DNA of 64,000 bases from Panax quinquefolius. Taxonomy: Eukaryota > Streptophyta > Magnoliopsida > Apiales > Araliaceae. The stretch covers positions 118,362,893 to 118,426,892 of the forward strand of contig CM035171.1 in the NCBI GenBank assembly GCA_020205615.1, given 5' to 3'. This document shows positions 1-11,890 of the stretch, one piece after another; within the stretch, counting starts at the first letter, position 1, and each line of letters starts with the position of its first letter. Below the pieces are notes generated by a model, which searched no databases, was not told the DNA's origin, and saw only the letters and a program-made list of their open reading frames with translations. Made by a program: the position numbers and the translations under genes.

Positions 1-762
1 AAGTTTACCGGCCCAGCAGCCCATCGAATGAATAATGGGGCCATAGTTGGCTCACGTAGATTATTTTAAATTGATAACAAACACTTTTACTTATAAATCA
101 TAATGTAAAACAACTTATAAATTAATTTATATTTTAACTTATAAGTCATTTAAAATAAGTCATTCCCGAAGTTAATTTGACCAATTTATAAGTCATTCTT
201 AAACAGGTCCTAAAAAAAAGAGCAAGTGTGATTTGAACTCCAATACAGGTCCCATTGGCAATAACATTATGGGTCATGGGCCCGATAACCATGTGAGGTT
301 GATCAACTATTTTATCCATGATTCATTAAAGAAAATGGGCGTTTGGGCCGATCCAAGATGTGATGATTCCATTTGCCACTTCACACCTAACCTTACTTTC
401 TATATAACGACGTTAAACAAGACTTACGATTGAAATTGAAAAATGACGGTGACTTGTGCATTATTAATTATTTTCTATTATTTCTTTGAATTTGTTAAAA
501 TGCGACCAAATATATATATAAATTTGATAGTTTTACAAGTTCTTAGTAAGTGAGGTCCACCCCATGTGAAAGATGGTCTTGTAGAACTATCAAATTTACT
601 TTGAAAATATCAAATGCTATTACACTATCTAAAAAGTGTAGAGGTTGTAAATCAATGCTACTAAAGATGGTGTAAATGGTTTATTCTCTTATAAAAAATA
701 ACTATAATGATTTGACGGATCTCACGTAAACTCTTAAATAATACTTTTTTATGTTTAGAGAA

Positions 763-881
763 AATGTAATAGTCTAATGATAGAAGTCTCTCTTTTTATT
801 ATGCAAACTCACACGTTCGAGTCTACACGTCAGTAAAAATCAAAAAAGAGAGTAAGAAAATCGATTTGAACTTTTTTTTTT
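763..881 (+). repeat. Possible SINE-like element
   Basis: A weak A-box-like stretch (tagtctaatgatagaag) is followed about 40 bases later by gttcgagtc, which resembles an RNA polymerase III B box, and the segment ends in a run of ten or so T. This order fits a tRNA-derived SINE with a T-rich tail. No target-site duplication was found and the A box is poor, so this is only a suggestion. Confidence 0.22.
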
Positions 882-1802
882 ACATTTTATAAGAAAATAA
901 CTGTTTTTCTTTCAATTTTATTTTCTTTAAAATTTTGTATTGAAGACTGGAATTGTTCAGATGCATGGACCAAGTTTTACTAGTACCAGATGTGTAATAC
1001 AAATTACTACCAAACAGTCTATTAGTATATAGTATATAGAATATAGAATATAGAATAGGAAGCAAGCAGTTGTAATGGGAAATAAAAGAAAAGGACAAGC
1101 AAAATGGATTTGTTACAGGAGTAATCTGTTCTGTTTGCCTAGTTTCACAAGGACAAGATCCCACTTCCCACTTCAGTTGGTTGTATCATAATCAAAGAAA
1201 GAGGTCCTACCTCAATTTTCCTTTCTCAATTTGTACTGTTTCAAAAAAAATACCCAGCAAAATGTTAAACGAGATAACAAGATTACCCTGAGTTTAGTGC
1301 TAAATATACTGTTTAATGTTTCAAAAAAGCAATAATCTCATATCTAATCACTCATACATCAATTGCTATAAGTTTAAGAAATATCGTGTACATCAGATGA
1401 TCGACTCAATGTATAACTAAAAAGTGGTGGGTCGAGTTCTATAGTTGTAAAAATGAAAATAAAATAAAATAATAGTAGGAGGAGGAGGATATATTTGAAT
1501 TTGAAAAATATAGTGGAAAATTAGTTGATGGGTAATTGAGCAGGTGGCAAGTCTGAAGAAGGGAGGGAGGGTAATGTTTAAATTTGAAATGAATTGTATA
1601 GGATTTTAGGGTAGGTAAAGAGGATGAGTCCAACTTTTGTACACTTGGGCCACATGAACATAATTTATTTCTACATCTACTGCTCCTATATCATATCAAT
1701 CTAACATTTTATTCTTCTCCATATCCCCAAAGTCATCATCCTACTACCAACTTGGGAAACCTGACACATGGGTTGGCAAATTTTAAATATATATTTATAT
1801 AA

Positions 1803-2019
1803 AAGATTTAAAGCATACTTTTTAAATAATAAATTTTTATTAAAATTATATCGTTTTAGCAATTTTTTTAAAAATAAAATAATAATTAAAGAGAGTCCTT
1901 TTATTTATAAAAATATCACTCGCGGCCTGACTTATTTTTTAAAATAATCTCCAAAATATAATTTTAATAAAAATATACTATTTAAAAAATATCTTATTTA
2001 AGAAGTATATTTTAGATCC
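1803..2019. mobile_element. Foldback MITE-like element
   Basis: The left arm from about 1804 (agatttaaagcatactt) is matched in inverted orientation by the right arm ending about 2019 (aagtatattttagatc). The pairing continues inward for roughly 55 bases, through tttttattaaaattata on both strands. The arms enclose about 100 bases containing the only G+C-richer patch nearby. Size and symmetry fit a MITE; no superfamily is assigned because the target-site duplication is unclear. Confidence 0.5.
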
Positions 2020-2856
2020 GTATTCTCTCTATATATATATATGAGTTTGATTTGTGGAAACTAAGGTTTGAGAGAAGTATAAGAGAGGAAAGAATCTAGC
2101 AAAAATTTGAATGTGGACAAATGAAAACAAATGTTCACTAGGTTCTAAGTTTATAGTATTAGTTTAATAAGAACGATAAAGCTACATTTTTTTTTCTTTA
2201 CAACTTTGGGAAGTTCAATTAATCAGCCTAAATTCCGCTTTGGTTATGTCTAATCTAATTTTACTTTAGCCCCACACCTGTTTTCCATTTAATTTAGTTA
2301 CATGACGGCTACTTGCTTTCACTTATGCACCCACTAGCAAGGGCTAATCAATCTTTATCAAAATTCACACATTTTTAAGTTATAAATATTTTCACCAAAA
2401 TTAAAATTAAGTGTGCAAAATATTTGCTAATTAACAACACCGTTTACATTCGAGCTCACTAATAACTTAATTTGTTGCGACTAAATTGACAAGAACAGAT
2501 TCGATTATCATGAAATGAATTTCAGGGTAAATTGATCAATTGACCAATACAGTATTGACACGCAGAAACATATATCACCTCCTGACCTGCGTGTCGACAC
2601 AGTATTGATTAATGATTGACATAAATTAACTTCATGCTAACCACACTCGACAAAAATACGACTTTTTATATTAGTTGAATTTCTTCTATTTTTCTAACAC
2701 ACATACTTTTAATATTATGTATGTGAATAAATTATAATTATGGGTTTCGTTTTGACTTTAATTTTTCGAAATCAGCATTCATATAATTAAAACAATTCGT
2801 TGGAGATTGGAAGCTCTTCTTAGCATTAACAAATTAGGCATATTTTTAGAAGTATC

Positions 2857-2883
2857 AGGAGGAGGGAGGAGGGAGGGGGGGGG
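2857..2883 (+). repeat. Polypurine G-rich tract
   Basis: An aggagggaggaggg tract running into nine or more G residues. It has at least four runs of three or more G within 27 bases, so the + strand could form a G-quadruplex. It stands alone in an AT-rich background. Confidence 0.6.
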
Positions 2884-3585
2884 AATCTAATCAAGATTGG
2901 CACGTGGGGAATGTTTGTGAGATTATGGTGGTTAATTAGACGGTGGTCGCCGCCGTAACATGGACGGACTTGTTGGTTAGGATAAACAAATTTCAAGGTT
3001 TTGACTTGTGGGATTATGTGATGTTTATTTGCACATAATTCTATATTTCTATATGTTGACATATGCGATTTGTATTGATTTCTAAAGCTCATTAACTTTC
3101 CCATTAAGTGCATGTCTTTTTAATTTTTATACTGCTCGTCACAAGTCATTATATTAAGATATTGTTTGTTTACATCTGATTGTCTCTTAATGGATTCTCT
3201 TATTCATTTAAGAGGTATGATCTTTGTTTATTTTGTGTTTTTATTATCTCCGAACGCTTCTTAATCCAGAAGATGAAAATAAAATCTTAATAATTAAGAG
3301 TGTACCTCTTAATGAATTTTTTTGCTAATTTTTTTATATAAATATATTAAACAATATTGTGCACTCATTTTTATTAAATTGAATATTTAAAATTATTAAA
3401 TAAAATTTTATCCTTTAAAATGGTAAAATAGTGTCATTAAGAGACAATTTACTTTTTAATTATCAAACAATTTTTTAGATTCAGACCTCATAACCATTCA
3501 GATGATCTAATTTATTAAGACATCATAATCATTCAGATCTTAATTCCCAAATTTATCAAACACAACCTAACTACTCCCTCCGTCC

Positions 3586-3901
3586 TAATTGGGGGGCCGT
3601 CCGGTGAGCTTAATGATCGGTAAGACCGGTACCTTTAAATTTTATTTTTTATTTTTTTAATCACAATTACAAGAATAATAAATAAAAAATAATAAAGCAC
3701 GTTTGAACAAAAAATTATAAAAGAAAGTATATTTTTTACTGAAAAAACACTGTAAATTGTTTATAATATTTTTTCAATAAAAAATATACTTTCTTTTACA
3801 GTTTTTTGTTCAAACTTGCTCTATTATTTTTTATTTTTTATTCTTGTAATTGTGGTAAAAAAATATATTAAAGGTACCGGTAGTTAAGAGCACCCAATTT
3901 C
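3586..3901. mobile_element. Near-perfect palindromic MITE
   Basis: The left arm (about 3625-3740), containing ggtacctttaaa, tcacaattacaagaataa and aaagaaagtatatttttt, is repeated in inverted order on the right (about 3770-3883) as aaaaaatatactttcttt, ttattcttgtaattgtgg and aaaggtacc. The outermost matching ends are taattggg on the left and cccaattt on the right. The whole forms one long hairpin with a short loop near 3755. A Stowaway-type terminus (tactccctccgtcc) abuts it at 3572-3585 without an obvious partner, so the element may be nested in an older MITE. Confidence 0.6.
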
Positions 3902-3940
3902 CTAACCCCAACCCCAACCCCAACCCCAACCCCAACCCCC
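3901..3940. repeat. (CCCCAA)n telomere-like microsatellite
   Basis: About six tandem copies of ccccaa (ggggtt on the minus strand) lie between the palindromic MITE and a Stowaway-like element. The unit differs from the usual plant telomere unit ccctaaa. It is a simple repeat with G-quadruplex potential on the minus strand. Confidence 0.75.
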
Positions 3941-4211
3941 CTCCGTCCTTATTTAAATGACATTTTAAATATGGACACAAGAATTAAGATAATAATTTGA
4001 AAACATTGAATATAGTACTCAATTGTCTATAATACTCTTAAATCATTAATTTTTCATAGCATAAGAGTTTAAAGTACCAAAAAATAGTTAGAGTAATGAG
4101 GGATAATTTTGAAAAAATTATCATTAGTTCTCATAGATTTGAATAAACGTTAATTAATTATGAATAAATAAAAAACTTTAAAACGTCATTTAAATAGGAA
4201 CGTAGGAAGTA
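3938..4211. mobile_element. Stowaway-like MITE
   Basis: The left end ccctccgtccttatttaaat is matched by an inverted right end atttaaataggaacgtagg followed by aagta. The ctccgtcc terminus and TA flank are typical of Tc1/mariner-related Stowaway MITEs. The 274-bp length is normal for the family and there is no transposase. Confidence 0.75.
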
Positions 4212-4479
4212 CACATTATATGATGGAAATATTGGTGTATTAAATAAAGTTGATGGCTTTTAAGGTGGAAGTAACTGCTCGCTCCCTCCCATCCATAATA
4301 ATTATTTTTTAAAAAGAAAAAATTATTTTAATTTATTTATTGTTTATTATTTTTTAAGAGGATAAATTATTTATTTTTCTATATCACACTTGACTTCTCT
4401 CATTGTTTCAAGAAATTTTCTCCTTTATATTAATAGTTTTTAACTTTCCATAAAGGGGTAGTCATGAAATTTTAATTCT

Positions 4480-4763
4480 TACTCCCTCCATCCCTAAATA
4501 ACTGACGTTTTGAAGGTTTTCACACTTATTAAGGAAGTCATTTATTACTATAATTTTGTCATTAAGATTGATATGTATTACCACAATTACCCTTGCATTA
4601 ATTAAGAAAAGATGTACTTGTCTAGATAAATGAAATACTCCATATAGTTGAGGACAATAGAGAAAAAATTATAATTAATATTTCCTAGGAACTTGGTAAC
4701 GTCAAATATATTGAGAAATTTTGAACTCCCTATAACGTCAATTATTTAGGGATGGAGGAAGTA
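4480..4763. mobile_element. Stowaway-like MITE
   Basis: The termini tactccctccatccctaaat and atttagggatggaggaagta are inverted repeats that continue inward through aactgacg and cgtcaatt. The element is 284 bp, ends in TA on both sides and has no coding capacity, as expected for a Stowaway MITE. Confidence 0.85.
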
Positions 4764-4991
4764 AATGATAGTATTAAATGAATTTCTTAATTCACGTGCA
4801 TGAATTATGAAATAAGGGATAAAAATATAAATAAATAAAATTATAAAATACTCATATTTAATTTTTATGTCCAATTATCACGATCGCGTAGAGTTTTTCA
4901 TCATTAACATACTAAAACACTATCGTGGAAAGTGATTGCCATTGAATCATGCAACGTCTAGGTGCCTCCACAAGTTGAAGAATAAATTTTA

Positions 4992-5320
4992 TATTTCCTC
5001 TGTCTCAGGATAAAAATTATGTTGAATTTTTTACGTATATTAAGAAGAAGAATAAAATAACAAAATTATTCATAATAATGTCATTAATTATTTTCAATAT
5101 AGGTGAAAGAGTGGCTTTCTAGATATTCAATTGAAAATATTCTCTTTTCATACTTATTAAATATGGAGAGAGAATTAAAATAAGAAAAGTAATAGATATT
5201 TAATGCTACTGGCCTAATAGGAAAAATGTGTAAAAATTTGGTTATTAAAGAAAAGTGGACATTTAACACGAGACTACCCAAAATAGTAATAAGGACTTTT
5301 ATCATGGGACGGAGGGAGTA
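4992..5320. mobile_element. Stowaway-like MITE
   Basis: The left end tatttcctctgtctcaggat pairs with the inverted right end atcatgggacggagggagta. The left terminus is the more diverged. At 329 bp it is slightly long for a Stowaway element but has no coding capacity. Confidence 0.75.
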
Positions 5321-6494
5321 ATAAATTACGATTAATAAATTTTATAATTAATAGTATTTTTATGTAATTTACAATGTACAACTTTATTTCTGTCAATATC
5401 AAATGAATATACATTTATTTTGAGTTTTAAAATCTCTCAAATTAACTTTAAAAAATCAATAATAATCTTATATTTTAAAATAAAAAAATTATAAATTATG
5501 AAGAAAAATAAATATCACATACGCATCTAAAAAATATCCAATTAGGACATAATCTCAAAAATAGCAAATGAACCCCCTTTCATCATCAGTATTAAAGGTG
5601 ACAAAAATAGAAATAATTAGGCACAAAAAAAGGTTTGTCCTCCTCCTCCTCCTCCTATTTGATATAGAACAAAGAGAAACAGAGCAAATTAATAGAAAAT
5701 TCTATCAACTGCAGCATATTCATAGTTCACGGGTGGTTCAATTTTGTTGGTCCTTTTTGTTTTTTATACTACACAAAACTATCATTATCATCTTGTACCC
5801 CTCCAAAATCCAAATTACGCCACATATATTGTGCCCATGTTTGAATTAAACATCCCATAAAACCACAAAACTCCACTAGTCATTTTGGAGAGCAGATTTT
5901 CTGTCCTTATTTTTCATGTTTTCTTGTGCCCCTCACTTAAATTTTAACACATAACATCTTATTTAACACTAATTAAATTTAAAATTAAATAAAAAATTAT
6001 GTGTCAAAATTTAAGTGGATGAACACAAAAAAACAAAAAAAATAGAGACAGAGAATCTGTTCTCGTCATTTTGCCATTCATAATTCCATATAAATAGTAG
6101 TATATATGTACAACTCTGTATGTTACTGAATTATATCAGTCTCTACGTACAATATTATGTACCCACTCTAGTATTTGATTCTTGAATAAGTATTAATAAT
6201 AATTATTTTGGAGATACGTGTAATAGGTGAAATTTTCGTATATGTATTAATAAATTTTATAATTATAAATAAACATAAATTTATCGCAATACATAACAAA
6301 TATCTTATATCAGAGTCATGTAATTCTAAATATCTTTGATGAGCAATTTGTTTGTACTTGTAAACATAATTTTAAGGACAGAGAGTAATATACATGTGAA
6401 TGCTTATTTATGAAAAGGATAAACAAATATATTACTACATCTCTAGTAATTTGAATTCTAAAGTGAAATTGATCTCAAAATTGTTAAAATATAG

Positions 6495-6960
6495 TACTTC
6501 CTCCGTCCCATAGTTATATACTGATTTCTTTTGGCACATAGTTTAAGAAAATCAGTTAAAGTGGTAATTTTAACAAAAATTTTCCACATATACCCCTTAA
6601 TATGAAATTGATGAATAAATTAATTATTCCTTACTTATCACATTGAAACTCTCAACTTAATTGATCATTTTAATCTATATAAACTTTCAACCAATCACAA
6701 AACGTTTGTTATTTCAAATTCATTTATTGAGCCTAAAAAGTTGAATTCTTTTATTGAGAATACAACAACATTAAATGTGATGATAACAATAATAACATTG
6801 AATGTTGTTTCTTCAAAAAAAAAAGTAATGGTTGAATATTTATTATAAGGGCATAAAAGTAAAACAATGAACCAACTAAATTTTATAAATAGTAAGTATC
6901 CTATATATTGGGACATCCCAAAATGAAAAATCAGCCTATAACTATGGAACGGAGGGAGTA
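6495..6960. mobile_element. Stowaway-like MITE, long form
   Basis: The ends tacttcctccgtcccatagt and actatggaacggagggagta are inverted repeats and extend inward through tatactgatttct and aaatcagcctata. The 466-bp length is above average, so it may contain a secondary insertion or be a small deletion derivative of a mariner-like element. No transposase is visible. Confidence 0.8.
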
Positions 6961-7194
6961 ACACTTTTGTGGAAGTTTGAATAATATATCCATAGAATTG
7001 TTGTTATTCTTTTGAGAAGAAATAAAAATTATACCTTAAACTATAATTTTTAGAACGTGCTAATATTTACAATAAATTTGAACGAATAAACTTTCACTAA
7101 AGTAAGAGTTAAAATCACAACCTCTTGTTACAAGTTGCGGTGTCTTGACTAGTTGAACTCAATTTCATCTACACCAAAAGTAAGCGATAAAAAG

Positions 7195-7490
7195 AGTAAA
7201 TAGTTCGGACTCGATTTGTACTCGTTAAATTAAAAATTCGATTGAACTCGATTCGAAATATTAATGATTCAAATATGAACAAATTTTAAAGTTCGATAAA
7301 TTACTCGAATCTCCTCAAGTTATAATTTTCTATTGATACTCGAATTATATTCGTTCGAAAAATTTAAACTGTTCGGACTTGATTCGAGATCGTGCTCGAC
7401 TCGGTAACTAAATGAGTCTCAATCAAATCTTATTTTATAAATTTTATAAACTAAATTTAAGCAACTCAATATTCGACTCGATTCATTTAC
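7195..7490. repeat. TTCGA/CTCGA-rich dispersed repeat
   Basis: The stretch is dense in ttcga, ctcga and gattcga in both orientations (for example cggactcgatttg and ctcgattcgaaat), giving partial self-complementarity. This resembles degenerate foldback repeats found between plant genes. Clear ends and a target-site duplication were not found. Confidence 0.35.
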
Positions 7491-7826
7491 ATCCTTAACC
7501 AACAGAGTATAGTGAGTGGTACACAAGTTTATTTGTATAAATATAAATAAATACCAATTTACTCTTTTGACCCTTTTTAAGTTTTCCCTAGTCCGTTAAG
7601 ATTAATTTGTATTATTAAAATTATTAGAATATTCTAATAGTGTAGGTTAAAAAAATAAAAATAAAAATTTGCCTCTCTCATGGTAAATTACAAAGAAGGG
7701 TAAAACGGGAAAAGCAATAATGAACCGGGTGAGACGGTTTCCGTTAGTAATTGCTTTCCGACCGTCTTGATATTGACTTGGGCCGGTCGACGTGTAACTT
7801 TTCCTCATAACGGCTTCCGTCACTGC

Positions 7827-7834
7827 TATAAATA
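7827..7834 (+). promoter_or_regulatory. TATA box of the Sec14-like gene
   Basis: A consensus tataaata lies 209 bases upstream of the chosen start codon. A pyrimidine-rich CT stretch begins about 25 bases downstream, the usual layout of a plant TATA promoter with the transcription start near 7855-7860. The start site itself is inferred. Confidence 0.7.
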
Positions 7835-7850
7835 CGGGCTCTTTAATCAC

Positions 7851-7913
7851 ACTCTCTCTCTCACTCCCACTTCAAACACAGTTTCAACTCTCGCTCTCTC
7901 TCTCTCTCTCTCC
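7851..7913 (+). repeat. CT microsatellites in the 5' leader
   Basis: Two (CT)n tracts at about 7851-7862 and 7888-7913 lie in the predicted 5' untranslated leader. CT/GA tracts near transcription starts are common in plant genes and can bind GAGA-binding (BBR/BPC) factors. Any role here is inference. Confidence 0.7.
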
Positions 7914-7937
7914 TGTGTGCAGAGAGTTGGTTTAAAA

Positions 7938-7949
7938 ATGGTTGCGTGA
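7938..7949 (+). other. Minimal upstream ORF (three codons plus stop)
   Basis: atggttgcgtga lies in the predicted leader, 86 bases before the main ATG. It would encode Met-Val-Ala. It is the first ATG after the predicted transcription start and has A at -3 and G at +4. Whether it is translated or affects the main ORF is unknown. Confidence 0.45.
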
Positions 7950-8035
7950 TCAAGAAGTCTAGTAACTTTCTGTGTTTTTTCTTGAGAAATTACACTCTCT
8001 CTTGGGGTTTTAGCTTGTTGGAATTCTTCGAGAAA

Positions 8036-11000
8036 ATGGGTAAGAAAGACCATCATGATCAGAAGCTCCAAAAAGAGAAAGATCAGAGAGTTGAATCTGT
8101 ACTTTATCTCCTTAGAAAACAAGCTCCTCTCACTTTCAAACAGGTTTCTTTCTCTCTCTCTCTCTCTATTATATACATATATATGACTGTATATATACAA
8201 AACACACAAAATTACACGACCAGTCTATCAATTAGCGGAGATATAAAAACTATATATCTTTTTGCTCATTTTTACACTGATTGTATCATGAGGTAATAGT
8301 TTACTGTATTGTAAAGTCAAATTATAAAGTGATAAACTTATGAAACAGTTTTGTACTTCAATCTTTATTTTCTATCAAAATAATAAAGTTGGAGTTTAAT
8401 TGCTTTGTTGAATTTGTTTTTAATTTTTTTTGAGCTATAAAATTAAGTGGGGAAAACCAGAGTTTGATTTTGAATCTGGGTTTTGAAAATTAGTGAGATA
8501 TGGTGTTTGATTATAATTGGGCATGCAGGAGAAGTTTTGCAGCATTGGTTGTGTTGAGCGATTCCTGAAAGCAAGAGGAGAGAATGTGAAAAAAGCTGCT
8601 AAGCAGCTAAGAGCTTGCCTTTCTTGGAGAGATAGTATCGGCATTGGTAAAACTTCATTAATCTTCGTTTTTCTTAAAAAGATTACATGCACTCTGATTC
8701 TTTACGCTAGTAAACATAAACCTATTACTTTTTCCAAGCTCTACCTTTTTCTTTGCCAATTTTGTTTCTTCACACACTAGAAGAATCTTACTTTTTTCTT
8801 CATTCTCCTATTTGAATTAACACGTTAAAGTACTCAAAAACAACAATAATGATTAAAGTAAAGGAATAAAATCCGCAAAAGTTCACTGTTTTTTATGTGA
8901 AATGAATATGCAGAGAATTTGATAGCCGATGAGTTCTCATCTGAGCTTGCTGATGGTGTAGCTCATGTCTCTGGTTATGACGATGACTCTAGACCAGTTT
9001 TGGTAAGTTTTCTCTCTCCTAAGTCCCCTGTTCGTAGTTTTTCCTCAACAAGAAAGTGAAAAAAGTTATACCTTTTTGTATTTTCCCACAGATTTTCCGA
9101 ATAAAGCAAGATTACCACAAGTTTCATTCTCAGAAACTGTAAGTTTATCACTACCCAAGTTCCAATTTTTGTTTACATGCTTGTTTTGTCATTACATCTA
9201 TAATTTGTGTATATTTGGCATATTTTATAGGTTTACTCGATTGTTGGTGTTTACACTTGAGGTTGCAATACAAAGCATGGCCAAAAATGTTGAACAGTTT
9301 GTTCTTCTCTTTGATGCAAGTAAGTACCAAGTTTGATTTGCTATACAGAATGACTAAATTGCCTTGCTCATGTTGAGTTGTCATTTCACAAGAATTTGAA
9401 AAATAAAGGGTATAATAGTCAATTAATATGTTTCTCTCTCTCCTACCCTCCAAAATTCCAAATCCCAACATATCTTTCTAGTTTCTAGTTCAAGTTGTAG
9501 GCTTGTAGCTTAGTTTGCAGGACAGGCAGCAGTAAATGTTCATTCCGTTCTGGCCCCAGAAACTTTATCAGTAAGTAAAGTGTATAGCAAAACCAAGAGC
9601 ACGCCAATTTTATTCCTGAAATTGATAGCTTCTTCTTATCTTCTGTCTTGTGCTTTTAATTTCCACCTAAACACCCACTTAATTAATGAACTCTGTAATT
9701 AATTAACAAAATATCATACTGATTGTTGTAACCCCAATGTACGTACGCTGCCGGGGAATTTAGGATACCGTAAGTACCTCCATTTTAATTAACAAAATAT
9801 GACAGAAACTGCCGGGAGTAGCCTAGTAATGTCATGGTCAGTTTCATGAACAGAATTAACAGAACTAGAAGGAACCCATAAAGAAAGTGAAATTTGAATT
9901 TAGCTTTTTAGTTGATGAAGTATATACATACATATATATATATATACTGTCAAATGGAATAGAAGAAGTATGTTTTGTTGAGTAATTGAATAATGGGTGG
10001 TGGGTTTACAGGCTTTTTCAGATCAGCATCAGCTTTTATGAACATGTTGCTTGCTACACTGAAGATCATGGCCGAGTACTACCCTGCCCGCCTTCACAAA
10101 GCTTTTGTCATTGACCCTCCTTCCCTTTTCTCTTATCTTTGGAAGGTAAAACTTTTACTTCTCCACTATTAACTATTCTTTTGTTATGTCTCGCCGCCTC
10201 ATGGTTTCAATAAGATCGAGAGTTAAGAGTGTGGAGTGTGTGTAAATGTAGCAAAAAAAGAATCATGACAAATGAAAATTGTAGTATTTGACTTGTTGAT
10301 ATAACCTCCATCCAAAAATATATATAGAGAGTTGGGAAATAATACTTCCAGCACAAATATACAATATTACAATCTATTTTGATGTGCCAATGAGAAAAAT
10401 TAACATGGGCACTTGCAAATTTTTAATCTCCATGCTAATTTGTATAGAATGGATTGTTTTGCAAGGGTAAAAGCCAATTTTAGTTGCTTTAATTTGAATT
10501 CTAATTGTTTATATATATAATACTATTAATTTTGTTTGATTGTACTTTTGTAGGGTGTTAAGCCATTTGTTGAGCTATCGCCTCTCACCTTGACGGTCTC
10601 ATCATTTGACTTTGAGGAATCGTTGGAGTTCAATGATTTCACCTCTTATCCACGAGCCTCCTCCCTCCGATTCAATCCATCATCAACGGCCAAGATTGGA
10701 TCATGCTCTTCCTCTCGATTTTCATTCACCGTGGCCCACCACTTTGACTCCGTCAAGCCTTGGTACCTCAGCTTGACGGACACGTCGGCATCCAAAGTAG
10801 GCCCCACCAACCCATCTTTACTCGGTCCGGCCCTCATCTCATCCGCCAATGCCAGGTCCTTCTCGTTTGCATCGCCGACTGCCAGGACGCCACGTGGCAA
10901 CATCAACACCGTTGTCCGAAAGAGCTTCTTCCCATCAACACCGTTGCCACAGAAGACTCAAAAATTTGACCACACAAGCATCAAACAGCCAAGGACTCCC

Positions 11001-11225
11001 AAACACTCGTTCCTCCGGTCACCGGCTCTGTTCTTCAAAAAAGACTGCCACGTCAGCAAATCCGACAAGTGTCGTGATTCGTTCGGCCCTTTTTTGAAAT
11101 TCTATCGACGACCATACGATGAGATGACTTACAGGTCAAAGATGAGGCCCCCACTAGGCGGTCTCATCTCGATCATATCTCCACAGCTCAAACGTCGCCA
11201 CATGTCGGTATCTCAACGGTTCTGA
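8036..11225 (+). CDS. CRAL-TRIO / Sec14-like phosphatidylinositol-transfer family protein, seven exons
   Basis: Exons read by eye: 8036-8143, 8529-8646, 8914-9002, 9092-9138, 9231-9319, 10012-10145, 10554-11225. They total 1257 bases, encode 418 aa and join in frame with GT-AG introns. The start is the first in-frame ATG, with A at -3 and G at +4. Residues about 20-75 form the helical CRAL-TRIO N region ([33 protein letters not shown]). Residues about 85-235 are the lipid-binding domain, with [46 protein letters not shown] and [20 protein letters not shown]. The last 170 or so residues are a basic, Ser/Pro-rich tail of no known domain, ending in a Lys/Arg-rich segment. Family members bind phosphoinositides or other lipids and move them between membranes; the specific ligand cannot be read here. 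There is no signal peptide or membrane segment, so it is probably cytosolic or membrane-peripheral. It is the only intact host gene in the window. Confidence 0.9.
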
Positions 11226-11847
11226 TCGGAACAAAAAGTATATATAAAGTATAGTAGTAGTTGTATTATTGACAAAGACTTTAGTACCCCTAATAATTGA
11301 TTAATTCAAATTTAAGGAAATTAATATGTTGGGTTAGTACATGGAATTAGACTACGTGCAAAGTTGGGTGCGAGATTTTTGATCAACGTGGAAATTAAGG
11401 GGCAATGTGCATGGGAACAAGATAGCGAGGTCTAGACGGAGAACATTCCAATTCCAATTCCAATTATGTGCTAATTAATGAATTCTTGTTTATTAATTTC
11501 ATGTGAAGATTAATCTGAGTGTTTTTTTTTGAATTTTTAATTTTTTAAGAATCTTGGACCTCTTTTGGGCTGGACGTATAGTATAGTATGTAACCATAAT
11601 AATTAAATATTAGTAGTGTAGATCAAAGTTTGAATCTCTTGCTATTTTAGAGGCTTGTTTTTGTATGTGTTAGTTACTCCATTTGTTTCTATTCAAGTGT
11701 TACTTTTTTGAATCCATGACAGAGTTGGTAAGAATTTGTGTCATTGTGCATTATTGTATTCCAAAGTCAATGTGGTGCTTAACATAGTTGACTATAAGTT
11801 TACAATTGTGCATCTTCTAGTTTATTATTGGCTACTAGACTACTAGC

Positions 11848-11888
<41 letters not shown>

Positions 11889-11890
11889 AA
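11226..11890. other. 3' flank of the Sec14-like gene, no gene seen
   Basis: AT-rich DNA with the presumed 3' untranslated region just after the stop codon, a poly(T) run near 11522, and a (TA)n microsatellite at about 11848-11871 followed by (GA)n. No coding potential was found. Confidence 0.6.

Larger units (their letters stand above)
1..7826. other. AT-rich intergenic spacer with MITEs, no gene seen
   Basis: No open reading frame here has a recognisable domain, and the longest are under 100 codons and overlap low-complexity DNA. The stretch holds poly(A)/poly(T) runs, a (CCT)n microsatellite near 5641-5655, and the Stowaway-like and foldback elements listed separately. Stretches 1-760, 890-1800, 2020-2850, 5330-6490 and 6961-7190 show nothing I can name. 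The last bases before 7826 are the presumed proximal promoter of the Sec14-like gene. Confidence 0.7.

Noticed and set aside
2548..2606. acacgcag / ctgcgtgt inverted repeat flanked by acagtattga copies, as a possible transposon
   Set aside because: The arms are only about eight bases and the segment is 60 bases. It could be a small hairpin but lacks convincing element features.
7095..7165. Possible tRNA-related sequence around caagttgcggtgtcttgactag
   Set aside because: No cloverleaf with anticodon stem and paired acceptor ends could be drawn, and the B-box match is poor.
7847..8209. 120-codon minus-strand frame over the gene's first exon
   Set aside because: Its Arg-Glu repeats are the complement of CT microsatellites in the leader and first intron; there is no family match.
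10646..10909. Minus-strand frame overlapping the last exon of the Sec14-like gene, and two short plus-strand frames there
   Set aside because: These are shadows of the GC-richer coding exon. The main frame gives a coherent CRAL-TRIO protein with correct splice joins.
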